Source: Enterococcus sp. 5H
GTDB lineage: Bacteria; Bacillota; Bacilli; Lactobacillales; Enterococcaceae
NCBI RefSeq assembly: GCF_028128615.1
Contig: NZ_AMDP01000021.1
Span: 124,001-188,000 of the forward strand
Direction: 5' to 3'
DNA: 64,000 nt
In this document: positions 29,434 through 38,352 of the stretch, in pieces
Layout: every line of letters starts with the position of its first letter
Position numbering within the stretch: position 1 is the first letter of the stretch
The notes under the pieces: model-generated
Seen by the model: only the letters and a program-made list of their open reading frames with translations
Told to the model about the DNA's origin: nothing
Database searches by the model: none
Made by a program: the position numbers and the translations under genes

Positions 29434-30555
29434 ATGTCAAAAAGAGGCGAAAATATTTACAAAAGAAAGGATGGTCGTTGGGAAGGCCGTTATAGAAAAG
29501 GAAGAAACAAAGAGGGCAGAATTATTTATGGATATGTTTATGGAAAACAGTATAATGAAGCAAAAGAAAAATTATCAAAAAAAAATGCAGACTACACTAT
29601 ATATGGAGAACCAGTGAGACGAGAAGAAATTACGATGGATGAATGGTTAAACTATTGGCTGAACATTTTAATGAAAAATAGAATTAAACGCTCTACTTAT
29701 TCTAACTATAGAGGAAGAATTGAGAGGCATATTTCTCCATTTTTTAAAGATAAAAGATTATCTGATGTAGAAACGGCTGATATCGATAAATTCATCTATT
29801 CGTTGCACCTGTCTAAAATGTCTTCTAATAGTATTCGTAGTATTATCAGTATGTTAAGGAGTGCTTTAAAAAAAGCTGTAACTGATAATAGAATTGCTAA
29901 AAATCCATGTTCAGGTGTACTTTTGCCTACTTTAACTAAAACAGAAGTAAAAAGCTTAGACAGAAAACAACAAAAGAAATTAGAACAAATTGCGTTATAT
30001 AAAAAGGATTGCTCAGCAGAAATTATCGCCTTGTATACAGGGATGCGAATCGGAGAGATTAGTGGCTTAAAATGGGAAGATATTGATTTTAATAATAATA
30101 AAATTTTTGTAAAACGAACAATTTCAAGAATTCCTTCAGTTACAGCAGAAAATAAAACAGAAATTATTATCGGTAAACCAAAATCTATCAATGGAGAGCG
30201 AGTAATACCAATATCAAAAAATTTAAAACGATATTTAATTGAAAAAAAACAAAAAAGTACGAGTATGTTTGTGATTTCTTGTAAAAATAATTTCACAGAA
30301 CCGCGGATTATTAATTATCGTTTCAAAAAACTTATAGAAGAATCTGATATCGGACCTGTACATTTTCATGCTCTGCGCCATACCTTCGCTACTAGGTGTG
30401 TTGAATCAGGAATTGATATTGCTACAGTCAGCAAAATATTAGGGCATGCTTCTACTAAAATGACTCTGGACATCTATACAGATTCTTTATGGGAAACTAG
30501 ACAGTCTGCAATAATGATGATTGATAGTCAGTTAGAATATGATAAGAATAATTAA
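29434..30555 (+). CDS. Tyrosine recombinase/integrase
   Basis: This 373-residue recombinase has an AP2-like arm-binding segment (1-45), a SAM-like core-binding domain (about 65-160) and a catalytic domain with Arg205 (TGMRIGEISGLKW), His312 and Arg315 (HALRHTFAT), His338 (LGHAS) and nucleophile Tyr348 (LDIYTDS). All catalytic residues are present. The start follows TTAGGAGG. No excisionase, relaxase, phage or conjugation gene is nearby, so it is either a stranded integrase or a dedicated DNA inversion enzyme. Exact 32-bp inverted repeats on both sides support the second idea. Confidence 0.92.
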   Translation: MSKRGENIYKRKDGRWEGRYRKGRNKEGRIIYGYVYGKQYNEAKEKLSKKNADYTIYGEPVRREEITMDEWLNYWLNILMKNRIKRSTYSNYRGRIERHISPFFKDKRLSDVETADIDKFIYSLHLSKMSSNSIRSIISMLRSALKKAVTDNRIAKNPCSGVLLPTLTKTEVKSLDRKQQKKLEQIALYKKDCSAEIIALYTGMRIGEISGLKWEDIDFNNNKIFVKRTISRIPSVTAENKTEIIIGKPKSINGERVIPISKNLKRYLIEKKQKSTSMFVISCKNNFTEPRIINYRFKKLIEESDIGPVHFHALRHTFATRCVESGIDIATVSKILGHASTKMTLDIYTDSLWETRQSAIMMIDSQLEYDKNN

Positions 30556-30572
30556 ATAACCAAAGTAAGTGG

Positions 30573-30957
30573 ACGAGATAAAAGCGTTTAGCTCCGAGAA
30601 CCGGGTAGGTACTGTGCAACATCAACTCGGTTCTCGTTGTGTTTTACAGCAATAAGAAGGGATTCACGAAAATTGCCAAGAATCACCATGAGCTTGCGAA
30701 TGGATGATAATTGGTACCTACTCGGTGCTCTTCAAATTTTTGAACCAAGTAGGTACTATTCTACATCCGTTCGTACCTCACTGTGTTTCATAGCAATTTC
30801 AGCTTATTTCCGAAGCCTTCAATTCTTAGAGCTTTAGCTCTTAGAAATTGATGCGATCGGAGCGAAGTGAAGGAGCTGCTTTTTTCTCGCCGTTTATTCG
30901 GATCTAGTAAGTGAAACAAAACTGATCTTTAGTTTTGCTCCACTTACTATTTTTTAG
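30573..30957 (+). repeat. Dispersed intergenic repeat, long copy
   Basis: This is the longest copy, with the GATAAAAGCGTTTAGCTCCG entry, the GGATTCACGAAAATTGCCAA and CAATTTCAGCTTATTTCCG blocks, the AGAGCTTTAGCTCT palindrome, CTCGCCGTTTATTCGG and a terminal hairpin (about 30907-30957). It also holds two GTAGGTACT sub-repeats. It lies inside the segment bounded by the 32-bp inverted repeats and probably terminates the recombinase transcript. Confidence 0.8.
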
Positions 30958-31017
30958 CCGTCATTTGAGTCGTCAATTTTTTTCGCGAAAGCCGTTTATA
31001 ACCAGTCTTTGCGAGAG

Positions 31018-31049
31018 AATATCTTGAACTTAATTCTTTCAAGATATTT
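31018..31049 (-). repeat. 32-bp inverted repeat, copy B
   Basis: This is the exact reverse complement of 29155-29186. It lies about 135 bases upstream of the WxL-locus regulator, so inversion between A and B would change what DNA precedes that gene. Confidence 0.9.
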
Positions 31050-31185
31050 AACTATGTTCCTTTTTACTATTAGCATGACAATCAAAAGCTTAAGATCAAA
31101 ACATCATCTACTAGTATTTTACTTTTGAATGCACATCACGAAAAGTTTTTAGTTCGGGACATAAATTTAATAGGAGGTATCTGTG

Positions 31186-31902
31186 ATGTACACTATCGGT
31201 ATTTTTCGAGATTTGACTCAACCATCTTTTGAGTATCCTAATGAATTGGCACGGATGGGATACGAAATTATGACGCTGCAAGAGGCTGATTTAGGATCTG
31301 ATTTGGCTAATGTAGATGCAATTATTATTGAAGAATCAACGGTAACTGAGCTATCTAGTATTTGTAAAAACATTTTGGAATTAAGAATGGTATTAAACAA
31401 ATTAATCTGGGTGATATTAATTGATGAAGAAGAAGCCAAAACAAAAAAGAAAATTTACCTACAATTGGGTGCAGACGGTGTATCTGTTTATGAAGAAGAA
31501 TTTGTTTTACAATTTTCTAACATTTTAAAACGGATTGAAAGCAATGAAGTTGATAAAAGTGGGGAATCCAAATTAACTACAGCTCCATTATTAGAGTTGC
31601 TTCCTGATAATCTTAGTGTTTTAAGAAAAGGTAAAGATGAAATTAGTCTAACAAAATTAGAATTTAAAGCCCTAGAACTACTTCTTAATGAACATGATAA
31701 AGCATTGACCTATGAAGAAATCTATCAAAATATCTGGGAAAATGAACGTGTTGAGAAAAAAGAGTATCGAGTAAGTAATATTATTTTTCATTTAAGAGGA
31801 AAAATTGAAGAAGATCCTACGACACCGCAATTTATTAAAACTGTTCGAACAAAAGGTTATAAGCTAGTGCTGAATGACCGAGTAAGAAATGTTGGAATGT
31901 AG
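31186..31902 (+). CDS. Winged-helix response-regulator-like protein with degenerate receiver
   Basis: The 238-residue protein has an N-terminal domain of receiver length and pattern. Where a phosphoacceptor Asp is expected (NVDAIIIEES, about residues 43-52) there is Glu instead. The C-terminal half is an OmpR/PhoB-type winged helix (LTKLEFKALELLLNEHDKALTYEEI through RTKGYKL). No histidine kinase is adjacent. It directly precedes the WxL genes and probably regulates them independently of phosphorylation. ATG 31186 behind AGGAGG is preferred to GTG 31183. Confidence 0.85.
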   Translation: MYTIGIFRDLTQPSFEYPNELARMGYEIMTLQEADLGSDLANVDAIIIEESTVTELSSICKNILELRMVLNKLIWVILIDEEEAKTKKKIYLQLGADGVSVYEEEFVLQFSNILKRIESNEVDKSGESKLTTAPLLELLPDNLSVLRKGKDEISLTKLEFKALELLLNEHDKALTYEEIYQNIWENERVEKKEYRVSNIIFHLRGKIEEDPTTPQFIKTVRTKGYKLVLNDRVRNVGM

Positions 31903-31965
31903 AAAGCTTAAAGGAGGTGAAGAAACTAAGGACACTGTATTAAAACTAATAGGGTAGGAGGGAAA

Positions 31966-34900
31966 ATGAATGAAATGATTAAAAAAAGAAAATTTCAATT
32001 AGTTGGAATGAGCATAGCCATTCTTTCAATTCTTATTTTAGCTATGTTTTTACAATTACATTCTTCCACAAATAAAATTTTTGCCAAGTCACCCGCTTCA
32101 ATAACCACTGTTGAAGCTGACATTTATGCAAATGAATTATTTCATGTAGCTATTTCTGATACAAGGGATGAAAGTGAACTTAAAAAATCTGATGAGAATA
32201 ATCCATCAAATGATTCAAAAGAATCTAAAAAAGATTGGCAAGTTGTTTTACCTGAAGGAATACTATTTGATGAAACGGAAGAACGAGCAATGCTTTTAGC
32301 CGAGGACCCAGAAGCTGAGTTGCCTGTATTTAATTGGAATGAAGAAAAACGAATTCTAAATATTACGGTTAACAGCGATCAAACTTCACTAAAGCTAACA
32401 TTGCTAGCAGAAAAAAGTGGTACTTATTCACTGTCGTTAACAGATGAAGCTGAAAGTTTCTCTAAACAAGAATTAAAGCTTGTTGTAAAAGATTCAAAAG
32501 GGACTACTACAGATAGCCAAGGGCAAACAACCGCTGATTTAGTTCAACCGAGAACGCTAAGTACTCGTGCTGCTGGAACAGCTGAGGTAACGAATTGGCA
32601 AAGTTTTGTTGAAGCGATAGCGGATAACACAGTCAATACTATTTCATTACAAAATGATATTTCGTTGTCTGGGACGCTCAATAACTATAATGGTTTGTTC
32701 AGTACTGCTTCAGTGGATATGGCAAGTGCCCAAAATGTTTACTTGTATATTAACAAAAATGCTACTGCTCGTTCATTAACGATTGACGGAAATGGTCATG
32801 ACTTTAATTTTGGAAACTTGGCAATAGGCTTCCTCAATCAAAGTAGTTATGTGACAGGAAATTCAGGGACTATTTTTGGCTATTGGGATTTAAAATTTCA
32901 AAACATTAATATGATTTCGTCGAACTATTCTGGACCATTTTATATTTCGTCGTATACGGCAAGTGAAAGTGCAACGAATGGATTAACAAGCACGATTAGA
33001 AGTAATGCTAATATTTCTTACGATCTTGCTTCAGCTACTAATACGAGAAACGTGACAGACTTTTTAGGTTATACGATTGGGCTTAATGATCCATGGGTAA
33101 CAAATGTGGAATTGTTAAGTGATATCTATACAAATGCACCAACCTATTCTTCTAGTTATTTTATTTACAGTCCGTATTTACGTTATTCACAAAATGTAAC
33201 CTCGGCAACATCGATCGGTATTGCTTCTGGTGGAGAGTCTCACATGTATTTCCAACTACAAGGGAATGCAAGGACGGTTAAGGTTAACGGAAACAATTAC
33301 ACACTAGATTTCGGTTCCCTATGTTTCACTTTTCAAGCGTACAATAACTACGGATCAAAAGCGTGGGATATCCAGTTTAGTAATATGACGGTCTATCACG
33401 GTAACTATTGGGGCGCAATGATTTTCAATAATGGTTCCTATGGCGGAAAGATGACCATGGATAATTATACTGGCTACGGAACTCAATTCTTAGAGTCGCA
33501 ACAAACAGATTTGACACTGAAAAACAACGTACATTTGGAGCAACAACGTACTTGGACATCAGTAAGAAAAGACGGAACAACAATTCGTACATGGAATGTT
33601 AATAACTACCAACAAGGAAGTTTAGCAATTTCAACAGCAAAAGTAGAAGATAATGCAGATGTTTATATTTCTTCACTTGGTTCTAACGTACTGTATATTC
33701 CATCCGGAAGTTTTGCAATCGGGAAAAATGTAAACCTAAAATTAGAGCGCGGCAATCAAACAACTACAGCTGAGTACTACAATACAAACTTGAATATTTC
33801 AGGTGGTGTATTATCCGTAGGGGAAGGCTCAACTGTTGATATTGTAAACCATCATGCAACTTATGGCGGTGCTGTCTATCTAGGTTCAGCATCATCACAG
33901 CTGATTATAGGAAAAGATGCCACGGTGAACATTGATACAGATGCTTATTCAGGAACTGGGAATGCGAATATTAACTACAATCCTATTTATATGAATGGTG
34001 GTTCCATTGATGTTTCCGGGAATTTAAATATTAAAGGGACGAACATGGGCGCAAGTACAACGGATTTATTTTATGTTGCAAACAACTCAACGTTTATTGT
34101 GCAGCCAAATGCTTCTTTTGATATTCAAAGTGATAGCACGTCAATTTCGCAATACTTATTACGAATGGGTGGGGCAGCGTCAACATTTAAATTCTCAGAT
34201 GCTAAACGTGTAAATCTTCAAAAAAGTAAAGCTTTAACAAGTGGTACAACTACTAATAATGGGTTGATTTGGTCTCAAGGAAATTTAGATGTATCAGTCC
34301 AAAATGTTTTCCAATGGTCATTGAATAATGTGGCTGGCGGAGCAGATGGAGATAGTGGTTATACGTATGACTACGTTCCTATGAGTAATATGCGATTAGC
34401 ATATGGTAGTGGATTTAACCCGACGATTACAGCATCTAATGCAATGACAAATGAAACCTTAACTAGATTTAACGCGAATTTTACAACTAGAGGGCAACAA
34501 CGAGTGCTATTTACCCGAGTACCGGATCCAAATATTGCGATTCATAGCATTGCAACAGATAATCGTGGTAACAATAGCTCGACCACAGTGTCAGGCTATG
34601 CGATTCCAAATGCCTATGTTCGTATTTGGGATGTACCTGTAAATAACTCTATTGCAGCAGCTTTTGATCCATCAACGGATAGCGTGAAATCACCTGTAGA
34701 AGATACGTCTACACCAGCTGAATATCGTGCGAATTTTACAACAAAAGCAGATGCGGCAGGAAACTGGTCAGTAACTGTACCGGCAGGTCATTATTTTACC
34801 GCTGGAAGTGTCATTCATGCTTATGGATTTGCGAATCTGAAAGCAGAAGAAGTTACTCAGACAGTCTTAGATAAAACACCACCGACGGCTTCACCAGTGA

Positions 34901-36102
34901 CGTATTACATGACCAAAGGTGATGCATTACCTGCACCAAAAGATATGGTGAAAGATGTTAGTGATACGAGTCCAATCAATACTGGTTTTGACTATGCTTA
35001 TACCGATCCGGCAGCCGCAGCAACAGCAGCGAATACGCCAGGAACACACACGGTGCAAATTAATGTATCAGACCAAGCAGTTGATGCAGATGGAAATCCA
35101 GCACCAAATACCAGAGTCGTTGATTCAACCTTTGTTGTTTATGACCAAGCTTCGAGTATTTCGGGATCTGATTTTGAAGCCTCTTATGTAGATATTCGTA
35201 ATCTGTCAGAAACCGAATTGAAGGATTATATTGTACAACACAGTAATCCGGAAGCTTTTAAAATAGCGAACGGAACTAAAACGGATCTTACTCAATTTGT
35301 GACGGTAACGGACTTTGGCGGTTTAAATAATCTCGCTGGGCTGGAACCAAAAGCTTACACTGTAACATTAGCGGTAAAAGCAGCTGATTCAGGCTTACCT
35401 ACAGATATTACAACGACAATTCAAGTAACAGTGGTTGATGTTGATGCTGTATTAACAGTCGAATTTTTAAATGAAGCCAACCAAGTTTTATCTGGTTATA
35501 CAGTTAAAATAAATACGCAAGTTGGGGACACGGTTAACTTAACACAAGAAGAAAGTGTCACCACACAACTTACGAATTTAACTAATGCTGGTTATGACAT
35601 TGCTGAACGACCAGCTAATGAAACAGCAGTAACTATCAATAATACGGCACTAACAGTCCAATACAAATTGCAAGGCGTATTGAGTTTGACCTCAGTTCCA
35701 AGTGCTTTAGATTTTGGTTCATTGACGTATAACGCAACAACTAAACGAGTGGAAGACCCAGAATTTGATGAACAATTAGTTGTTACAGATACTCGGGCAG
35801 ACGCTACGAATGGTTGGCGCTTAACAGCTACATTATCCACACCGATGAGAAATGGCAGCGGTCAAGAATTAGTCAATGCTTTGCGCTATGTTACAGGCGG
35901 TAATGAAACGATTTTAAACAATAATGCGCAAGTCGTTTATACCAATAGTAATGGTACAGCAGGCAGCTATGATGTTAGCGATAGCTGGGGGAAAACGGCA
36001 AATACTGATGGCATAAAATTACAAATTGATTCTTCAGATACTGTTTATACAGGAGATTATGTCGGTGTAATTACTTGGAAAGTCATGGCCGGCCAACCAT
36101 AA
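31966..36102 (+). CDS. Giant WxL-domain surface adhesin
   Basis: The 1378-residue secreted protein has an N-terminal membrane-spanning signal sequence (residues 10-30). It is followed by a large region rich in Asn, Ser and Thr with beta-helix-like repeats (about 200-790), Ig-like or MucBP-like segments (about 860-1240), and a C-terminal WxL domain with GWRLTATLS and the final TWKVMAGQP (WxV form). WxL domains attach non-covalently to peptidoglycan. Strong ribosome site GTAGGAGG. It heads the surface operon and is probably an adhesin for a host or cell-surface ligand. Confidence 0.88.
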   Translation: MNEMIKKRKFQLVGMSIAILSILILAMFLQLHSSTNKIFAKSPASITTVEADIYANELFHVAISDTRDESELKKSDENNPSNDSKESKKDWQVVLPEGILFDETEERAMLLAEDPEAELPVFNWNEEKRILNITVNSDQTSLKLTLLAEKSGTYSLSLTDEAESFSKQELKLVVKDSKGTTTDSQGQTTADLVQPRTLSTRAAGTAEVTNWQSFVEAIADNTVNTISLQNDISLSGTLNNYNGLFSTASVDMASAQNVYLYINKNATARSLTIDGNGHDFNFGNLAIGFLNQSSYVTGNSGTIFGYWDLKFQNINMISSNYSGPFYISSYTASESATNGLTSTIRSNANISYDLASATNTRNVTDFLGYTIGLNDPWVTNVELLSDIYTNAPTYSSSYFIYSPYLRYSQNVTSATSIGIASGGESHMYFQLQGNARTVKVNGNNYTLDFGSLCFTFQAYNNYGSKAWDIQFSNMTVYHGNYWGAMIFNNGSYGGKMTMDNYTGYGTQFLESQQTDLTLKNNVHLEQQRTWTSVRKDGTTIRTWNVNNYQQGSLAISTAKVEDNADVYISSLGSNVLYIPSGSFAIGKNVNLKLERGNQTTTAEYYNTNLNISGGVLSVGEGSTVDIVNHHATYGGAVYLGSASSQLIIGKDATVNIDTDAYSGTGNANINYNPIYMNGGSIDVSGNLNIKGTNMGASTTDLFYVANNSTFIVQPNASFDIQSDSTSISQYLLRMGGAASTFKFSDAKRVNLQKSKALTSGTTTNNGLIWSQGNLDVSVQNVFQWSLNNVAGGADGDSGYTYDYVPMSNMRLAYGSGFNPTITASNAMTNETLTRFNANFTTRGQQRVLFTRVPDPNIAIHSIATDNRGNNSSTTVSGYAIPNAYVRIWDVPVNNSIAAAFDPSTDSVKSPVEDTSTPAEYRANFTTKADAAGNWSVTVPAGHYFTAGSVIHAYGFANLKAEEVTQTVLDKTPPTASPVTYYMTKGDALPAPKDMVKDVSDTSPINTGFDYAYTDPAAAATAANTPGTHTVQINVSDQAVDADGNPAPNTRVVDSTFVVYDQASSISGSDFEASYVDIRNLSETELKDYIVQHSNPEAFKIANGTKTDLTQFVTVTDFGGLNNLAGLEPKAYTVTLAVKAADSGLPTDITTTIQVTVVDVDAVLTVEFLNEANQVLSGYTVKINTQVGDTVNLTQEESVTTQLTNLTNAGYDIAERPANETAVTINNTALTVQYKLQGVLSLTSVPSALDFGSLTYNATTKRVEDPEFDEQLVVTDTRADATNGWRLTATLSTPMRNGSGQELVNALRYVTGGNETILNNNAQVVYTNSNGTAGSYDVSDSWGKTANTDGIKLQIDSSDTVYTGDYVGVITWKVMAGQP

Positions 36103-36115
36103 AGGAGAGTGGAAA

Positions 36116-36463
36116 ATGAAACACAAAACAATAAAATTAATCGTCTGCTCTCTGATTGTGTTGATGGGCATGTTTAGTTACTCAAGTAGTTCAAGTGCAA
36201 ATGAAGGAACTGGCGGACAGGTAAATCGAGGTGGTAAGATTTCTTTTTACGAAGAGTCTACTGAACCATCTGATTCATCTACTAGCACAGAGCCGAGTTC
36301 AAACACACCGACGACACCAAGTTCAACAGTGAAACCAGCTGGGAAAAGTCTTCCTAATATGGGTGAGCTAATGAAAAACTACGGCATTTTCGGTATAGGT
36401 ATTTTACTTTTATTAGTGTTAGTTCTCTTTTTACGAAAACGTAGAAAGGGGGAGCAAAAATGA
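36116..36463 (+). CDS. Small wall-anchored protein with LPNMG sorting signal
   Basis: The 115-residue protein has a signal peptide (1-28), a short segment NRGGKISFYEES, a Ser/Thr/Pro-rich linker, LPNMGE (79-84), a hydrophobic helix and a basic tail (RKRRKGEQK). The pentapeptide lacks the Thr of LPXTG. Such proteins accompany WxL/DUF916 genes and are likely sortase substrates. It lies 13 bases after the giant WxL gene and overlaps the next one. Confidence 0.8.
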   Translation: MKHKTIKLIVCSLIVLMGMFSYSSSSSANEGTGGQVNRGGKISFYEESTEPSDSSTSTEPSSNTPTTPSSTVKPAGKSLPNMGELMKNYGIFGIGILLLLVLVLFLRKRRKGEQK

Positions 36464-37266
36464 AGTTAAAACAAATCGGTGTCTGGTCTTTATCAATCGC
36501 CAGTTTAATCATAGCTACGCAAACCAGCATTATTGCGCAAGCTGCTCCAGAGAATCTTGACCATTCGGGTTCGGTAAGTATCAAAGGAAGTGTTGTGACA
36601 AATCCTGTTGATCCTGAAAATCCGGGGGATGTAGTCGATCCGGGAGAAAGTCCTTCAACTGAAGGTCCACTGCGTATCGATTATGTATCTGCTCTTGATT
36701 TTGGTGAAAGTAAGATTTCTAAAAATGGGCGGGAGTATCATGCTCTTGCACAGCAATTCTTTGGCGAAACAGGTCCTAGAGGCAGTTATATCCAAATTAC
36801 CGATCAACAAGCAGAATCGTCTGGTTGGACCTTGCAGGTAAAGCAAAACTATCAATTTACCAATCCAGTTATTCAAGAAACTAGCGAGCAAGATTTAAAA
36901 GGTGCTGTTCTTTCATTAGATAAAGGATGGGCTAATTCAAGTGGGACTAGCGAAGCTCCTACAGTGATGCGGGAAACCATTGCATTAAATTCAATTGGTT
37001 CAGCATATGAAGTAGCAACTGCCAGAGCAGGTAGCGGTAAAGGCGTTTGGACCATTGCATTTGGCGCATCGGATACTAATGCTAGCGATCAACCTGCAAC
37101 ACTGACACCTGTAGTAGATCAATCAGGAAAACCAGTGATGGACAGTATTTACAATAAACCAGTGTATAGCAATTCAGCAATTACACTAACAATACCGGAA
37201 TCGACTAAAATTCATCCGGTAGAATATCAAACGGAGATAACTTGGATATTAGCCAAGTTGCCTTAA
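36460..37266 (+). CDS. WxL-domain cell-surface protein (268 aa)
   Basis: It has a signal peptide (1-30, ending IAQAAPENL), a Pro/Glu/Asp-rich spacer (VDPENPGDVVDPGE), and a WxL domain with the LDFGES entry, the first motif SGWTLQV and the C-terminal TWILAKLP. The conserved WxL and TWxL motifs are both intact. It overlaps the upstream gene by 4 bases (ATGA). Confidence 0.88.
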   Translation: MKLKQIGVWSLSIASLIIATQTSIIAQAAPENLDHSGSVSIKGSVVTNPVDPENPGDVVDPGESPSTEGPLRIDYVSALDFGESKISKNGREYHALAQQFFGETGPRGSYIQITDQQAESSGWTLQVKQNYQFTNPVIQETSEQDLKGAVLSLDKGWANSSGTSEAPTVMRETIALNSIGSAYEVATARAGSGKGVWTIAFGASDTNASDQPATLTPVVDQSGKPVMDSIYNKPVYSNSAITLTIPESTKIHPVEYQTEITWILAKLP

Positions 37267-37301
37267 TAAATAACACACAAACAATTAGGAGGAACATTAA
37301 T

Positions 37302-38081
37302 ATGAAAGCAAGAAGTCTTTGTGCAACAACATTAGTAGCAATTTTAGGAGTAACAGTTTTAGGAACAGCAACACCAGCATTCGCAGCACCAACTGAGTTA
37401 GCTTCAGAAGGTACAGTAACAGTTACAGAAGGTACTGCCGGTGGTGGCGGAACAGAAACAGTCGATCCGGAAAATCCAGATGAAGTATTACCAAATCCTG
37501 ATCCAGAATCTCCAGATGAAAACACAAATACAGAACAAGGATCATTAGTTATTGAAAAAACAACTAATTTAGATTTTGGTTCAATTGAAACATCTGCAAA
37601 TACAGTAACAAGCTTTGCAAAACCAATGACATTTAACGGTGGAACAACAACTCGTGGAGCATATGTACAATGGGCTGACGTTCGTGCTGGAGGCGTTTTT
37701 GGGTATACAATTACAGCACAATTAACAAAACAATTCACATCAGGAACAAATGTATTGACTGGTTCAACAATTGACTTCAGCAATGGACTTGCTGCAGCAC
37801 AAGGTGACAACACAAATGCAGTTCCTTCAAACGTACAAACTGGATTCCAATTAACAGAAGCAGCAAACGATGCAAAAACTGTTGTCGTTGCTGATAAAGA
37901 TAATAAAGAAGGAAAAGGCCGTCACATCATTGAATTCGGTCAAAGTTCAACTTCACAAAACGGAACTCCAGGAACAGATGCTGAATCTGTAAAATTAACA
38001 ATTCCTGCAGCAACTGCTTCAAATATGGCTGTAGCTGATTACACTGCTACTGTAACTTGGAAAATTACTGCTGCTGAATAA
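37302..38081 (+). CDS. WxL-domain cell-surface protein (259 aa)
   Basis: A signal peptide (1-28, TATPAFA cleavage region) precedes a PENPDEV spacer and a WxL domain with LDFGSIETS and a C-terminal TWKITAAE. The usual first motif reads FGYTITAQL, so the first Trp is replaced. The last motif is WxI rather than WxL. Codons are strongly biased to common ones (ACA, GCA, GGA), suggesting high expression. The frame opens earlier, but ATG 37302 follows TTAGGAGG. Confidence 0.85.
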   Translation: MKARSLCATTLVAILGVTVLGTATPAFAAPTELASEGTVTVTEGTAGGGGTETVDPENPDEVLPNPDPESPDENTNTEQGSLVIEKTTNLDFGSIETSANTVTSFAKPMTFNGGTTTRGAYVQWADVRAGGVFGYTITAQLTKQFTSGTNVLTGSTIDFSNGLAAAQGDNTNAVPSNVQTGFQLTEAANDAKTVVVADKDNKEGKGRHIIEFGQSSTSQNGTPGTDAESVKLTIPAATASNMAVADYTATVTWKITAAE

Positions 38082-38096
38082 TTTTTAAGCATTCTA

Positions 38097-38275
38097 GTAA
38101 GGCTGGTACAAAAGCGATTAGCTCCGAGAAATAAGAAGGAATTCACGAAAATTGTTCTTCAAATTTTTGTGAATTTCAGCTTATTTCCGAAGGAGTTGCT
38201 TTTTTATCGCCGTTTATTCGGATTAAAAGTGTGGACAAAACTGGTTTTTAGTTTTGTCCCCCACTTTGCTTTTTA
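38097..38275 (+). repeat. Dispersed intergenic repeat, copy with terminator
   Basis: This copy contains ACAAAAGCGATTAGCTCCG, TTCAGCTTATTTCCGA and TCGCCGTTTATTCGG and ends in a hairpin (about 38225-38275, GGACAAAACT with AGTTTTGTCC, then Ts). It splits the WxL locus between the three WxL genes and the DUF916 gene. Confidence 0.8.
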
Positions 38276-38352
38276 GCTGAAAAGCTTAGTAACCTTCTTG
38301 TTTTATCAGCTTACATAGGATAAAAAATAATTGAGAATATACGAGGTTTGTA

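Noticed and set aside
29796-30296. 166-codon minus-strand frame opposite the recombinase gene
   Set aside because: It is antisense to the catalytic core of an intact recombinase, with no ribosome site or recognisable domain.
29434-30555. Integrase as the end of a prophage or conjugative element
   Set aside because: No phage structural, replication, relaxase or excisionase genes occur in the following 34 kb, and no long direct repeat was found. A stranded integrase remains possible.
30637-30837. 66-codon plus-strand frame inside the long dispersed repeat
   Set aside because: It has no ribosome site, and the same repeat blocks in other copies do not keep the frame open.
29155-31049. The 32-bp repeats as simple terminators
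   Set aside because: Each can form a hairpin, but neither has a good T tract after the stem, and the centres are also exact reverse complements. I kept the recombination-site reading as a hypothesis.
37205-37813. 202-codon minus-strand frame opposite a WxL gene
   Set aside because: Its Val/Pro/Ser-rich composition mirrors the repeated ACA/GCA/GGA codons of the WxL gene, and it lacks any domain or start signal.
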